Source: a virus
Virus record (IMG/VR): IMGVR_UViG_3300042695_000505
Location: 1 to 29,256 of that record
Reading direction: 5' to 3' (one strand)
Length of the DNA stretch: 29,256 nucleotides
The notes under the pieces were generated by a model. That model made no database searches, was not told where the DNA came from, and saw only the letters and a list, made by a program, of their open reading frames with translations. Of the stretch, positions 1 through 8,102 are shown one piece after another. Both the position numbers and the translations under genes were made by a program. The first letter of the stretch is position 1; the number at the start of each line of letters is the position of its first letter.

Positions 1-1
1 A

Positions 2-934
2 ACCCCAAGTAATACACAAACACAAACTAATACACCTACTAATACATCAACACAAACCCCTACGCAAACACCAACTATGACTGGATTTACTATCCCTTGT
101 GTCTGTGTTGAAATAACAGCAACCAATACTGACCCCGAAGGACCAGCAGGTTCAATAACATACAATAATTGTTTTGGAACATTGGTGGGTGAGATATTTT
201 TAACAACGGGAACAAGATACAGGTGTATAGATTATACTGGCGGAGTATTACAAATATTTAGTTCAACAAATGTGACTTATAGTATTGCTTCTGGTTATAG
301 TTGCTCTGGTGGAACTTGTCCTACTGATATTGTTATTCCTTTAACACCAACACCGACTCCTACTAATACTTTAACACCAACCCCTTCAACAACTATTGGT
401 GCATCTCCAACACAAACAGAAACTCCTACGCAAACACCGACCCCTACTAATACAGAAACACCTACACAAACTAACACACCAACTACAACTTTAACAGCAA
501 CACCCACACCAAGTATAACCGCATCACAAACCCCAACCACAACAACAACTTTAACAGCAACACCCACACCAAGTATTACACCACCACTTGAAACTTGTGC
601 CTTCCTCACGGTAAGAACTGACTCAAGTTTAGATGTTCCAATTACAGGTGTTGAGGTAAATAGTGTCCCTGTGACTTATTTATCGGGTGAAACATTCACA
701 ATTATACCAACTGACCCACCAGGTTATTTTAATACAACACAAACAGGGACATCTGTGACTGTGGTAGTAAATTATGGAAGTAATATTGCGGGACAACGAA
801 TAGAGCTTACAGATTGTGATGTTGTAGTTCATTGTTGCGACTTAAACCCTGGTGGTGGAACTTGCACCTTTACAGGAGTTGATTTGAGTTGTAATTGTAA
901 TTGGGAAATACAAGCATACGATGGAACTTGTTAA
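2..934 (+). CDS. Thr/Pro-rich tail fibre-like virion protein (5' partial)
   Basis: The reading frame is open to the first bases of the window, so the true start lies upstream; the ATG at 77 sits inside a Thr/Pro tract and is unlikely to be the start. In order the visible part holds the end of one tract of TPT/TQT/TNT units (to about base 76), a Cys-containing globular segment (about 77-335), a second Thr/Pro/Gln/Asn tract (about 340-595), and a C-terminal Cys-rich segment with an HCC motif and a CNCNW stretch near the end. Low-complexity linkers joining compact Cys-containing domains fit a fibre or surface appendage. It lies just upstream of the tape measure module, which supports a tail role. 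No catalytic motif or receptor-binding fold was recognised, so the exact role is inferred. Confidence 0.6.
   Translation, partial: TPSNTQTQTNTPTNTSTQTPTQTPTMTGFTIPCVCVEITATNTDPEGPAGSITYNNCFGTLVGEIFLTTGTRYRCIDYTGGVLQIFSSTNVTYSIASGYSCSGGTCPTDIVIPLTPTPTPTNTLTPTPSTTIGASPTQTETPTQTPTPTNTETPTQTNTPTTTLTATPTPSITASQTPTTTTTLTATPTPSITPPLETCAFLTVRTDSSLDVPITGVEVNSVPVTYLSGETFTIIPTDPPGYFNTTQTGTSVTVVVNYGSNIAGQRIELTDCDVVVHCCDLNPGGGTCTFTGVDLSCNCNWEIQAYDGTC
485..576 (+). repeat. 32-bp direct repeat, 60-bp period, in Thr/Pro linker
   Basis: Bases 485-516 and 545-576 are identical over 32 bp with a 60-bp period (20 codons). The unit begins ACAACTTTAACAGC and ends CCAAGTAT. The repeat keeps the reading frame, so loss or gain of one unit would only change linker length. 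Confidence 0.85.
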
Positions 935-943
935 AATTAAATT

Positions 944-1111
944 ATGGAATTCAAGATATATTATGAGGGTGTGGAAATAGTTTTACCTCTCGTTCAAGAA
1001 AAGAAAAAAATAAATGAAATGTTGAATGACCTTCAACCAAAGTTTTCGCAACTTACAGATAATGTTAGATTGATGAAAGTTTTTAATTTAGGTATTAAAT
1101 ATGGCGAATAA
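944..1111 (+). CDS. Small 55-aa protein upstream of tape measure gene
   Basis: ATG at 944 opens a 55-codon frame that starts MEFKIYYEG and ends IKYGE before TAA. It begins 9 nt after the previous stop and its end overlaps the tape measure start by 11 nt (ATGGCGAATAA), the close packing expected of a real gene. The protein mixes charged and hydrophobic residues, with a helical middle (QEKKKINEMLNDLQ) and no Cys or membrane segment. Position just before the tape measure gene suggests a tail assembly role, but no family was recognised. It is shorter than most automatic gene-calling cut-offs and could be missed. Confidence 0.65.
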   Translation: MEFKIYYEGVEIVLPLVQEKKKINEMLNDLQPKFSQLTDNVRLMKVFNLGIKYGE

Positions 1112-3626
1112 AAAAATCACCTTTGAGTTAGACATTAACGGAAAACCTATTGATGTTGTTATAGATAAGACGCTTAATCTAAAACAAGCCGCAAGGGAAC
1201 TTACCAAAGAATTAAATAAAACAAAGGAAGGAACAAAAGAGTTTGAGTTATTATCATCATCATTAGCTGATGTAAATGATAAGATTTCAACAACGAATGC
1301 TAAGTCAAGAGATTTATTCTCATCTTTTTCTTTAATACCAGGACCTATTGGTGAAATTGCTGGAAAGTTAAATGGTGCTATTGGTTTAATGAAAACATTT
1401 AGTTCCTTTTCATTCGGAGACCTGAAATTTCAGTTCAAGGAAACAATAAACGACATCAAAGATATTGGTGTAAATATTGGAAGGGCAACAGGTTTAACTA
1501 AACTATGGCAGACCACAGTAGGTGCTCTAACAAATTTATTCAAACTATTACCGATAAGTATGAACGCAGCAACTATTGCTGCGAAAAGTCTTGCGGCTGC
1601 GATTGCGGCAACAGGTGTTGGTTTATTGGTTGTTGGTATATCTACCTTGATTGGTAAAATAATGGAATGGACGAGTTCCACAAATAAAGCAGAAGCGGCA
1701 CAAAAAAGATTGGCTGACTCAATAGCGTTAGTTTCCACTCGTTTAGACCAACAAAGAGAAGCATTAGCAGACCAAACTGACTTAAATGTTTTACAAGCGA
1801 AGGCTGCGGGAAAAAGTGAAGCAGAGTTATTAAGGATTCGTAAAGAAGGAATAACAAAACAAATTGAGTTAGATAAACTTGCTGTATCAAGTAAAGGAGA
1901 ATTTGCGAAAGAGGAACTTAAAATCGCATTAGATAGTAAAACAACGGAAGTTGAAAAACAAAAACTATACGATGAGTTATTAAAGAAAAGAAACGAAGCC
2001 AGTGATAGAATTTATAAGAATAACATTCAATTACAAAAACTTGACCTTGAAGCAACGATTGCGAATAATGATAAATTAAAAGGTCAGGGTGAAAAATCCT
2101 TAGCAACAGCAACAAAACTTGCGGAGGATATTCTCAATCAAAAAAAGGAAGCGATAAATCAATTCAAGGATGCGTTAGAACAACAAATACAAAATGAAGT
2201 AGATGCTGAAAATACATCAGCGGCGAAATTAAAACCTTTAATTGATAGGAGAATAAAGGCGGAGAACGAGGAATTAGATAAAGCCAAAAAAATACTTGAC
2301 CAACAATTAAAAGATAAAATAATAACACAAGAACAATTTAATGTTATTAGTGAAGGTATTGAGGCTAAGAAATTAGCAATTGTAGTAAAATATAAAAATC
2401 TTGTTGATAAAGCATTAGAGGAAGATAATAAAAAAGTTGAAGATAAGAAAAAGGAACGAGAGGAGGAGATAAAAGATGTTGAGGATTTCAATAGAAGAAT
2501 TGCTGAAATTCGTATAACAGCAATAAAAGATGATACAGCAAGAAATAAAGAGGAAAGAACCAACAAGTATAATAACGAATTGACTGAACTTGAAAAAGAT
2601 AAAAACTTTATTTTATTAAGTGAAACAGAAAAAAATGAGGTTAGAAAAAATCTTAAAATAGCATTTAATAATGATTTACAAGCAATAGATGATAAGGCTA
2701 AGGAAACCGCTAAGGAAAAAGAACAAAAAGGTTTTGATGATAGATTAAGATTACTTGAATTACAATCACAAGGTTTATACGCAGGAACTCAAGCGTATTT
2801 TGATAATAGACAAACATTATTGGATACTGCTATGGCGAAAGAATTAGCGGCAGTTGAAAAGGGTGGTGCTGATGAATTAGCGATTAAATCAAAGTATGCG
2901 AAATTACAAAAACAATTAGACGATGAAAAAATTGCGGCAACAGGAAAAGTAATATCCGCAACTTTGGATTCATTCGCAGCAGTTGGTAATGCTCTTGCCA
3001 GTTCTTATGATGAGGAAGCAAAGACAAGTGAAGATGCGTTTAATAAAAGAAAAAAATTACAAAAAGCCACGGCGTTAATGTCCGCAGCATCGGGATTGGT
3101 TCAAATACTTACACAACCATCTACATTACCATCTCCTTTTGATTGGATTGTTAAAGGAATAAATGCTGTCGCTCTTGGTATTGCTACGGCAACCAATATT
3201 AAAAAGATAGAACAGACACAATTTTCGGCTCCAACAGGTGGTGGCGGTGGTAATACCTCAACTGCTCCACAACCGATAAATGTGGTTGCCTCAAGAGCAA
3301 GTGGGGGTATTGTAATGGGTCAGGGCACAAGCACAAGTGATTCCATAACAACAAGATTATCAAATGGAGAATTTGTTGTGAATGCCAAGGCTACACAAGC
3401 GTTCCTTCCTTTACTAAATTCAATGAACGATGCGGGATTACAACCACAATTCTCAATGGGTCAAATGAATAGTGGGTCTAATTCCAATTTTGATATGTCG
3501 CAAAGTTTAACAAACGCAATTGCCAGTTCAATTAGTGAAAGACCTATACGAACTTATGTGGTTGGAACTGATATGTCTAATCAACAACAAATGGATAGAA
3601 TAATTAAATCCCGTTCTTTGGTATAG
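1101..3626 (+). CDS. Tail tape measure protein
   Basis: This is the longest protein in the window (841 aa). Tape measure proteins line the tail lumen, set tail length and leave the tail with the DNA. The N-terminus is soluble and helical. A hydrophobic Ala/Gly/Val-rich stretch at about residues 137-190 (AAAIAATGVGLLVVGISTLI) is followed by several hundred residues of Lys/Glu/Gln-rich coiled coil. Near the C-terminus come a second hydrophobic helix, a Gly-rich linker (TGGGGGN) and a conserved tail with SGGIVMGQG and LSNGEFVVNAKA, which I know from many tape measure C-termini. Length and composition fit the family. The start overlaps the 55-aa gene by 11 nt. Confidence 0.9.
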   Translation: MANKKITFELDINGKPIDVVIDKTLNLKQAARELTKELNKTKEGTKEFELLSSSLADVNDKISTTNAKSRDLFSSFSLIPGPIGEIAGKLNGAIGLMKTFSSFSFGDLKFQFKETINDIKDIGVNIGRATGLTKLWQTTVGALTNLFKLLPISMNAATIAAKSLAAAIAATGVGLLVVGISTLIGKIMEWTSSTNKAEAAQKRLADSIALVSTRLDQQREALADQTDLNVLQAKAAGKSEAELLRIRKEGITKQIELDKLAVSSKGEFAKEELKIALDSKTTEVEKQKLYDELLKKRNEASDRIYKNNIQLQKLDLEATIANNDKLKGQGEKSLATATKLAEDILNQKKEAINQFKDALEQQIQNEVDAENTSAAKLKPLIDRRIKAENEELDKAKKILDQQLKDKIITQEQFNVISEGIEAKKLAIVVKYKNLVDKALEEDNKKVEDKKKEREEEIKDVEDFNRRIAEIRITAIKDDTARNKEERTNKYNNELTELEKDKNFILLSETEKNEVRKNLKIAFNNDLQAIDDKAKETAKEKEQKGFDDRLRLLELQSQGLYAGTQAYFDNRQTLLDTAMAKELAAVEKGGADELAIKSKYAKLQKQLDDEKIAATGKVISATLDSFAAVGNALASSYDEEAKTSEDAFNKRKKLQKATALMSAASGLVQILTQPSTLPSPFDWIVKGINAVALGIATATNIKKIEQTQFSAPTGGGGGNTSTAPQPINVVASRASGGIVMGQGTSTSDSITTRLSNGEFVVNAKATQAFLPLLNSMNDAGLQPQFSMGQMNSGSNSNFDMSQSLTNAIASSISERPIRTYVVGTDMSNQQQMDRIIKSRSLV

Positions 3627-3650
3627 AAAGTGGGAAATTATAAAAGTTTT

Positions 3651-3658
3651 TATATTTA
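3651..3658 (+). promoter_or_regulatory. TATATTTA box 6 nt before ATG (candidate late promoter -7)
   Basis: TATATTTA lies 6 nt upstream of the protease ATG. The same box at the same distance occurs before the portal (8090) and chaperone-like (21910) genes, with a near match before the sigma-like gene (17286). It resembles the Bacteroidota -7 box TAnnTTTG, but no TTG is at the usual distance upstream. The transcript would be nearly leaderless. Confidence 0.4.
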
Positions 3659-3664
3659 ACAATA

Positions 3665-4864
3665 ATGAATCACACTAAGATTGTAGAATTATTTATCAAC
3701 GATGAGTTTGATGAAAGTGGAATAGAAGCAATTTCTTTGGTTTCAAGACCAGCACACGATGAAACTTGGATGGCGTTTAATAAAAATAATGAAACTATTA
3801 TTACCGATAAGTTTGATGATGAGGAAAAATTAAATCCTTATATTATAGTTGAGGATGACTTTTGTAATATCAATAAAGAAATATTTGAGTTAGGAGAACC
3901 CTATGAAAAACTTATAAATGAAGGTTATGACATTGTGAGGGTGGAAAAGATTACCCCACAAGTAGTTCATAAAATGAATCAAGAGAAATTTACACAGAGT
4001 AATCCTAACGCAGAGTCAGTATTAGATAAAAACCAGCCTTATCTTGTTAGATACAAATATATTGGAATTAGAGATGATAAAAACAGAACTTTTTGTCGTC
4101 AAATGCTCCAAGCAGGTAAAGTTTATACTATTGAGGATATTGATAGATTGACGGATAGTGTTGCCAACGAACAATTTGGTTTTTATTCCATTTTTATGTA
4201 TCGTGGTTCTTATAATTGTCGTCATCAGTGGGTTAGATTATTATACAAAAAAGGAACTGAAATAAGAAATAGGGATACATCTGTTAAAGGTCTTGTTGAT
4301 GTTCAAGGATTAGGTCCTAATTTACAACCAAATACCGTGCCAGATAATCAAAGAGACAAGGTAGAACCAAGAGTTGGTAGTAGTTTCAGCAAACAAAAAA
4401 ATTATTACTTTGACGATGAAAAAAGAATTATTGTTGGTGCCGCTATGGTTCCAAATAGAATGATTCATCGTTATGATGAACTCGGTAATTTATACTATGT
4501 GTTTTTCAGTAAAGTCAGTATTAAAAAGATGGCTGATAGATTCCTTAAACAAAAGCGCACCGACCAAACAAGTATAGAGCACGACGGAATTAAATTAGGT
4601 AGTGATAAAGTTTATATTACTGAAAGTTGGGTGAGTGAAGACCCAATTAAAGATAAATCATCGGCGTATGGTTTTAATCTACCTGCAGGAACTTGGTTTG
4701 TTAGTATGTATGTGGCAGACCCTGAGGTGTGGGATATGATTAAAAAGAAAGCCTTGACAGGTTTTTCTGTGGAGGGATTATTCGCAGAAAAAAGTGTTTT
4801 CTCGCAAGAGTCAAAACAAATAAACCAAATAAAAGAAATACTAAAATCAATTAACGATGAATAG
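3665..4864 (+). CDS. XkdF-type prohead protease with Mu F-like segment
   Basis: The C-terminal third resembles the XkdF/S78-type prohead serine proteases, which cleave scaffold and capsid during head maturation. Visible signatures are the N-terminal SGIEAISLVSRPA (residues 18-30), VYITESWVSEDP (315-326), GTWFVSM (342-348), EVWDMIK (354-360) and GFSVEG (366-371). By family analogy Ser368 is the likely nucleophile and His306 (IEHDG) the likely base. Between the N-terminal motif and the protease lies a segment with FCRQML (143-148), YTIEDI (154-159) and GSYNCRHQWV (181-190), like the Cys/His segment of Mu F/SPP1 gp7-type minor head proteins. Protease and minor head segments therefore appear in one 399-aa chain. 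The scaffold-like and capsid genes follow directly. Confidence 0.8.
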   Translation: MNHTKIVELFINDEFDESGIEAISLVSRPAHDETWMAFNKNNETIITDKFDDEEKLNPYIIVEDDFCNINKEIFELGEPYEKLINEGYDIVRVEKITPQVVHKMNQEKFTQSNPNAESVLDKNQPYLVRYKYIGIRDDKNRTFCRQMLQAGKVYTIEDIDRLTDSVANEQFGFYSIFMYRGSYNCRHQWVRLLYKKGTEIRNRDTSVKGLVDVQGLGPNLQPNTVPDNQRDKVEPRVGSSFSKQKNYYFDDEKRIIVGAAMVPNRMIHRYDELGNLYYVFFSKVSIKKMADRFLKQKRTDQTSIEHDGIKLGSDKVYITESWVSEDPIKDKSSAYGFNLPAGTWFVSMYVADPEVWDMIKKKALTGFSVEGLFAEKSVFSQESKQINQIKEILKSINDE

Positions 4865-5915
4865 TAAAAAAGCGGTGGATAGAATAATGAAAGTTTTAGG
4901 ACTAACTCAACAATCTTTTTACGAGGCAAAGACCGAACAAGGTATGTCTGTAAAAATGGAGGGTGAGTTGGAAATAGGACAACCACTTTATGTATCCACA
5001 GAAGAAGGTATGATTCCTGCACCCGCGGGAGTTCATAAAATGGACGATGGGACAGAAATTGAAGTTGATGAAATGGGTAAAGTATCTAAAATCAAAATGG
5101 GTCAAACAGAAGACGCAAAAATTGAGGAAGAGAAAGAAGCTAAGGACATCAAGGACGAGGATATGTCTAAAATCGTAGAACAATTTGGGGATGTGAAATT
5201 AAAAGATGGTTCAATTTTAAGAATTGGAGCATTAGAACCTCAATTTGGAACTCGTGTGTTAAAAGTTATGTATGATGGCACTTATTCTGCCCTTGTTGAT
5301 GGTGAATATGAAACCAGTGATGGTAAAATATTATCCATTAATGGTGGGTCAATTAAAGGTGTTCAATCAAAATCAGACTACGACAAAAGAGGGACTGGTA
5401 TGGACGATGAGAAAAAAATACCAGTTGAAAAAATTGGTAAAGCAATTGCTGATGTATTTACGGAGGCTAAAACAATTGATGGTGTTAAATTGGATAGTCC
5501 TACATTTGATGTGGGTGAAACAATTGATGTCGTTAAAGAAGATGGCACAAAGGAAAAAGCACCTGATGGAGAACACGAAATTATCTTAAAAGATAGTGAA
5601 GGTAATGATGTTAAAATCAAAGTTGAGGTTGCTGATGGTAAAATAACTGAAAGAGAAAATATTGAAGAATCACCTTCTAAGGAAGATGAAATGGCAGAAA
5701 TTGCTAACATTTTTTCATTAGCACTTAAAAAGTTTGAGACCAAAATTGACGCAATCGCATCTAAACAAACTGAACTTGAAACAAAGTTTGGCAAGTTTTC
5801 CAAAGAACCTGCGGGTTCAAGAGTTTATACTCAAAAAACAATAAACGAAATAGAAAATCCTATAATGTCTAAATACGATGGTTTTAGAAAATTAAGGGAA
5901 ATGATTAAAAACTAA
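4857..5915 (+). CDS. Scaffold-like capsid assembly protein with three internal repeats
   Basis: The 352-aa protein is acidic and lies between the prohead protease and the major capsid protein, the usual place of a scaffold. The start overlaps the protease gene by 8 nt (ATGAATAG). Three diverged beta-rich repeats are visible at about residues 32-80, 107-170 and 204-264. Each has Val-rich strands, a short DG turn, a DGE/AGVH turn (APAGVHKMDDG, LVDGEYETSDG, APDGEHEI) and ends in a Gly-Lys-Ile/Val turn. The C-terminal part, about 275-325, is helical with a coiled-coil stretch (KFETKIDAIASKQTELETKF), as in scaffolds. No database family could be named; the scaffold role rests on order and the helical tail. 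Confidence 0.6.
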   Translation: MNSKKAVDRIMKVLGLTQQSFYEAKTEQGMSVKMEGELEIGQPLYVSTEEGMIPAPAGVHKMDDGTEIEVDEMGKVSKIKMGQTEDAKIEEEKEAKDIKDEDMSKIVEQFGDVKLKDGSILRIGALEPQFGTRVLKVMYDGTYSALVDGEYETSDGKILSINGGSIKGVQSKSDYDKRGTGMDDEKKIPVEKIGKAIADVFTEAKTIDGVKLDSPTFDVGETIDVVKEDGTKEKAPDGEHEIILKDSEGNDVKIKVEVADGKITERENIEESPSKEDEMAEIANIFSLALKKFETKIDAIASKQTELETKFGKFSKEPAGSRVYTQKTINEIENPIMSKYDGFRKLREMIKN

Positions 5916-5930
5916 AAAAAAGTTAAAAAA

Positions 5931-6905
5931 ATGAAAAAGAATAATTTATCAAAATTAAATTTCAATTATGACTTGGCTGGATTAGCGAATTACACTGACC
6001 AATTATCTGCTGATATTATCAGTGAAGCAGTCCTTACACCGATTACAATGAAATATGTAAATGTGGTGCCAGGAATTAAGGGGACACAAAATGTGAATTT
6101 ATTGAGTGAAACATTAGTTGTCCAAACAGGAACAACTTGTGGTTGGTCTTCATCAGGAGACACTACTTTCACAGTAGCACCTATCACAGTTCAAGCACTA
6201 AAAACAAACACAAGTCTTTGCTTACAGGAATTAAATTCTCTGTGGTTGGGACAATATCTTTCAAGTGGAAGTTATAATGAGAACGCTCCGTTTGAACAAG
6301 CAATTATTGACTTGCAGACTAAACAAATTAAAAGATACAATGAAGATTTATTGTGGAACGCTACATCTGGTTCATCTCAGTTTTCAGGTTTCATAGAAAT
6401 ATTCCAATCTCCTAACTTTGTTTCTAATGGTGGTGTTGAATTAACAGGTCAAACAGCATTATGTTCTGTGACTGGTTCTACAACACAAGAAAAAGCAAAC
6501 AATATTCTTGCACAAGTTGATAATCTTATCAATTCATTAAACAGAAACGTTTATGATAGAGATGATATTATCGTGTATATGTCTCAAAGTCAATTTAAGT
6601 GTTATATGGTTGCGTTGAGAAATGTAAATAACTTCCATTTTACAGAACCTACATTAGGTTCGGTTTATGAAGTGTTCCATCCTCAGTCAAACTATAAAGT
6701 TGTAGGTTGTCCTGGATTAAACGGAAGTAATTTAATTGTTATTGGTCCAATGCAGTATATGCTTGTTGGAACTGACTTAACTTCTGATGAAGATAGTTAT
6801 AGAGCTTGGTGGTCTCAAGACTTCCAAGAGGTAAGAATTATGTCATCTTGGAAATTAGGAACAAATGTTGCGTTCCAAGAGTTTTTCGTGACTAACGGAT
6901 TATAA
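5931..6905 (+). CDS. Major capsid protein
   Basis: The 324-aa protein follows the protease and scaffold-like genes and is followed at once by a strong hairpin, as expected for the most highly expressed virion gene. The N-terminal helix-rich segment (LAGLANYTDQ, ADIISEAVL), the central GTCGWSSSGDTTF turn, the long helix IIDLQTKQIKRYNEDLLWN (about 126-144) and the C-terminal TNVAFQEFFVTNGL suit an HK97-fold capsid protein of Bacteroidota phages. I did not see a separate propeptide beyond the first 20 or so residues. The fold assignment is from resemblance and order, not alignment. Its ATG follows an A-rich stretch with no Shine-Dalgarno. Confidence 0.8.
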   Translation: MKKNNLSKLNFNYDLAGLANYTDQLSADIISEAVLTPITMKYVNVVPGIKGTQNVNLLSETLVVQTGTTCGWSSSGDTTFTVAPITVQALKTNTSLCLQELNSLWLGQYLSSGSYNENAPFEQAIIDLQTKQIKRYNEDLLWNATSGSSQFSGFIEIFQSPNFVSNGGVELTGQTALCSVTGSTTQEKANNILAQVDNLINSLNRNVYDRDDIIVYMSQSQFKCYMVALRNVNNFHFTEPTLGSVYEVFHPQSNYKVVGCPGLNGSNLIVIGPMQYMLVGTDLTSDEDSYRAWWSQDFQEVRIMSSWKLGTNVAFQEFFVTNGL

Positions 6906-6916
6906 TATTTAAGGTC

Positions 6917-6932
6917 GGGAGGGAAACCTCCC
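6917..6932 (+). terminator. Hairpin after major capsid gene
   Basis: GGGAGG (6917-6922) pairs with CCTCCC (6927-6932) around a GAAA tetraloop. AAG just upstream can also pair with CTT at 6934-6936 across a small internal loop. There is no long T-run, so this may be a partial terminator or an mRNA 3'-end stabiliser rather than a full stop. Confidence 0.6.
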
Positions 6933-6971
6933 ACTTTAACAAAAACTAAACACTAAATTAAATAATACAAA

Positions 6972-7517
6972 ATGAGTTGTAATTTAACAGACGGAATTTT
7001 ATTAGGATGTCGTGATAATGTCGGAGGACTTAAAACGATGTGGATTACTGATTTCTGTAATTTATCAGGTATTACCTCAAGCACGGCTTCAACAATTACA
7101 AATATTGCTGGAACAGGTGAGTTTTATTGTTTTCAATTGATTAGAACATCTTCCCAACATACAGAGACAGTGAATGCTTCTTTGGAAAATGGAACGATTT
7201 TTTATCAAGGTGAAACTGTGACTTACTTTGCTAAATTGGAACAAGCGAAGAGAAATATACTTAAAACATTGGGTCAGCAACAAAAATTAGCAATTGTAGT
7301 AGAAGACAATAATGGGGATTATTTCCTATTAGGTCAAACCTACGGATGTTATGTCACTGCTGGAACATCAGTGACAGGAAAGGCTCTTGGAGACCAAAAT
7401 GGATATAATATCACATTTGGTTATATGGAACCAGAACCGATGAATCAATTGAGTGGTCCTTTATCAACAATCGTAACGGGTATTACCGTGAGTGATTGTG
7501 CAGGATGCTTATCTTAA
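6972..7517 (+). CDS. Probable major tail (tube) protein
   Basis: This 181-aa protein starts MSCNLTDGILLGCRDNVGG and contains VENGTIFY-like (SLENGTIFYQGE), a central helix (KLEQAKRNILKTLG), IVVEDNNGDYFLLGQ and a GKALGDQNGYNITF strand. I associate this combination with abundant small structural proteins of Bacteroidota phages that sit next to the capsid gene and are usually interpreted as tail tube subunits. Hairpins isolate it on both sides (6917-6932 and 7529-7566), consistent with separate high-level expression. Tube identity is inferred from resemblance and position; a head decoration protein is the main alternative. Confidence 0.6.
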   Translation: MSCNLTDGILLGCRDNVGGLKTMWITDFCNLSGITSSTASTITNIAGTGEFYCFQLIRTSSQHTETVNASLENGTIFYQGETVTYFAKLEQAKRNILKTLGQQQKLAIVVEDNNGDYFLLGQTYGCYVTAGTSVTGKALGDQNGYNITFGYMEPEPMNQLSGPLSTIVTGITVSDCAGCLS

Positions 7518-7528
7518 ACAAAATATAA

Positions 7529-7566
7529 ACATAGGAGAGTAGGGATTGCTCTCCTGTGTTTTTTTT
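7529..7566 (+). terminator. Rho-independent terminator after tube-like gene
   Basis: ACATAGGAGAG (7529-7539) pairs with CTCTCCTGTGT (7549-7559) in an 11-bp stem with one G-U pair and a 9-nt loop. A run of seven T follows at 7560-7566. This is the clearest terminator in the structural region, and the next start codon is only 5 nt further on. Confidence 0.9.
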
Positions 7567-7571
7567 ATATT

Positions 7572-8057
7572 ATGCTGATTATAAAAACAAATCAACCTAA
7601 CTCTTTGGTGGTCACAGTATCACAGAATAGTGAATTGTCTAACCCTGAATATTTATTTTCATTTACTCATATATTCTCCAAACAAAATGTTTCGTTTATA
7701 CCACTTGATGTTTCATTACATAAAAGTAGATATGATGAATTTTATTTTATTGAGGGTCTTGGTTGTGATGAAATACATTTTCCGTATGAGGGACAATACC
7801 TTTATTCAATTAGCGAACAACCAGCGGGTTCTGGAAACCTTAACCCTGCTCTTGCGTATAATGTGGTAGAAAATGGTGAGGCACAAATCATAGTTCAGTC
7901 AGCAATTACCGTGAATTCACAATTTGATGTGTTTATATCATCAAACGAAGACAATAGCAACTTTATATTCGCACCAGACGAACCAAACCCAACGCCAAAT
8001 ATTACTTGCACGACCTCCCCAACACCTACCCCCACACCCACACCCACAACGCCATAA
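7572..8057 (+). CDS. Beta-rich virion protein with Thr/Pro C-terminal tract
   Basis: The 161-aa protein begins MLIIKTNQPNSLVVTVSQN and appears all-beta, with NPEYLFSFTH and a RYDEFYFIE segment that I associate with small structural proteins of Bacteroidota phages. The last residues are a Thr/Pro tract (TSPTPTPTPTPTTP, bases about 7982-8055), the same low-complexity type as in the fibre-like protein at 2-934 and the 724-aa protein at 22661. The frame ends at a double stop (TAATAA) right after the tract, so it could be the truncated remnant of a longer linker-containing protein. Its ATG lies 5 nt after the T-run of a strong terminator, so it may depend on read-through or a promoter inside the terminator region. 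Function is unknown; a neck or head decoration role is possible. Confidence 0.65.
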   Translation: MLIIKTNQPNSLVVTVSQNSELSNPEYLFSFTHIFSKQNVSFIPLDVSLHKSRYDEFYFIEGLGCDEIHFPYEGQYLYSISEQPAGSGNLNPALAYNVVENGEAQIIVQSAITVNSQFDVFISSNEDNSNFIFAPDEPNPTPNITCTTSPTPTPTPTPTTP

Positions 8058-8089
8058 TAATTTACGCTATGATTAAAAAGAAAAAAAAT

Positions 8090-8097
8090 TATATTTA
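8090..8097 (+). promoter_or_regulatory. TATATTTA box 5 nt before portal ATG
   Basis: TATATTTA (8090-8097) lies 5 nt before the portal start, in the same arrangement as at 3651 and 21910. No TTG is found 19-20 nt upstream of it. It is a candidate phage-specific -7 element giving a nearly leaderless mRNA. Confidence 0.4.
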
Positions 8098-8102
8098 TAA
8101 AT

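Noticed and set aside
295-609. Minus-strand frame rich in VGVGV opposite the Thr/Pro tract
   Set aside because: It is the complement of degenerate ACA/ACC/CCN codons; the same by-product appears opposite the tracts at 7895-8194 and 23572-24225. No start context or family supports it.
2159-2566. Minus-strand Ser/Leu/Phe-rich frame inside the tape measure gene
   Set aside because: It is antisense of Lys/Glu coiled-coil codons; hydrophobic low-complexity by-product with no independent support.
5272-5589. Plus-strand 105-aa frame inside the scaffold-like gene
   Set aside because: It lies wholly within the better-supported 352-aa gene in another frame and has a skewed Leu/Lys/Met composition.
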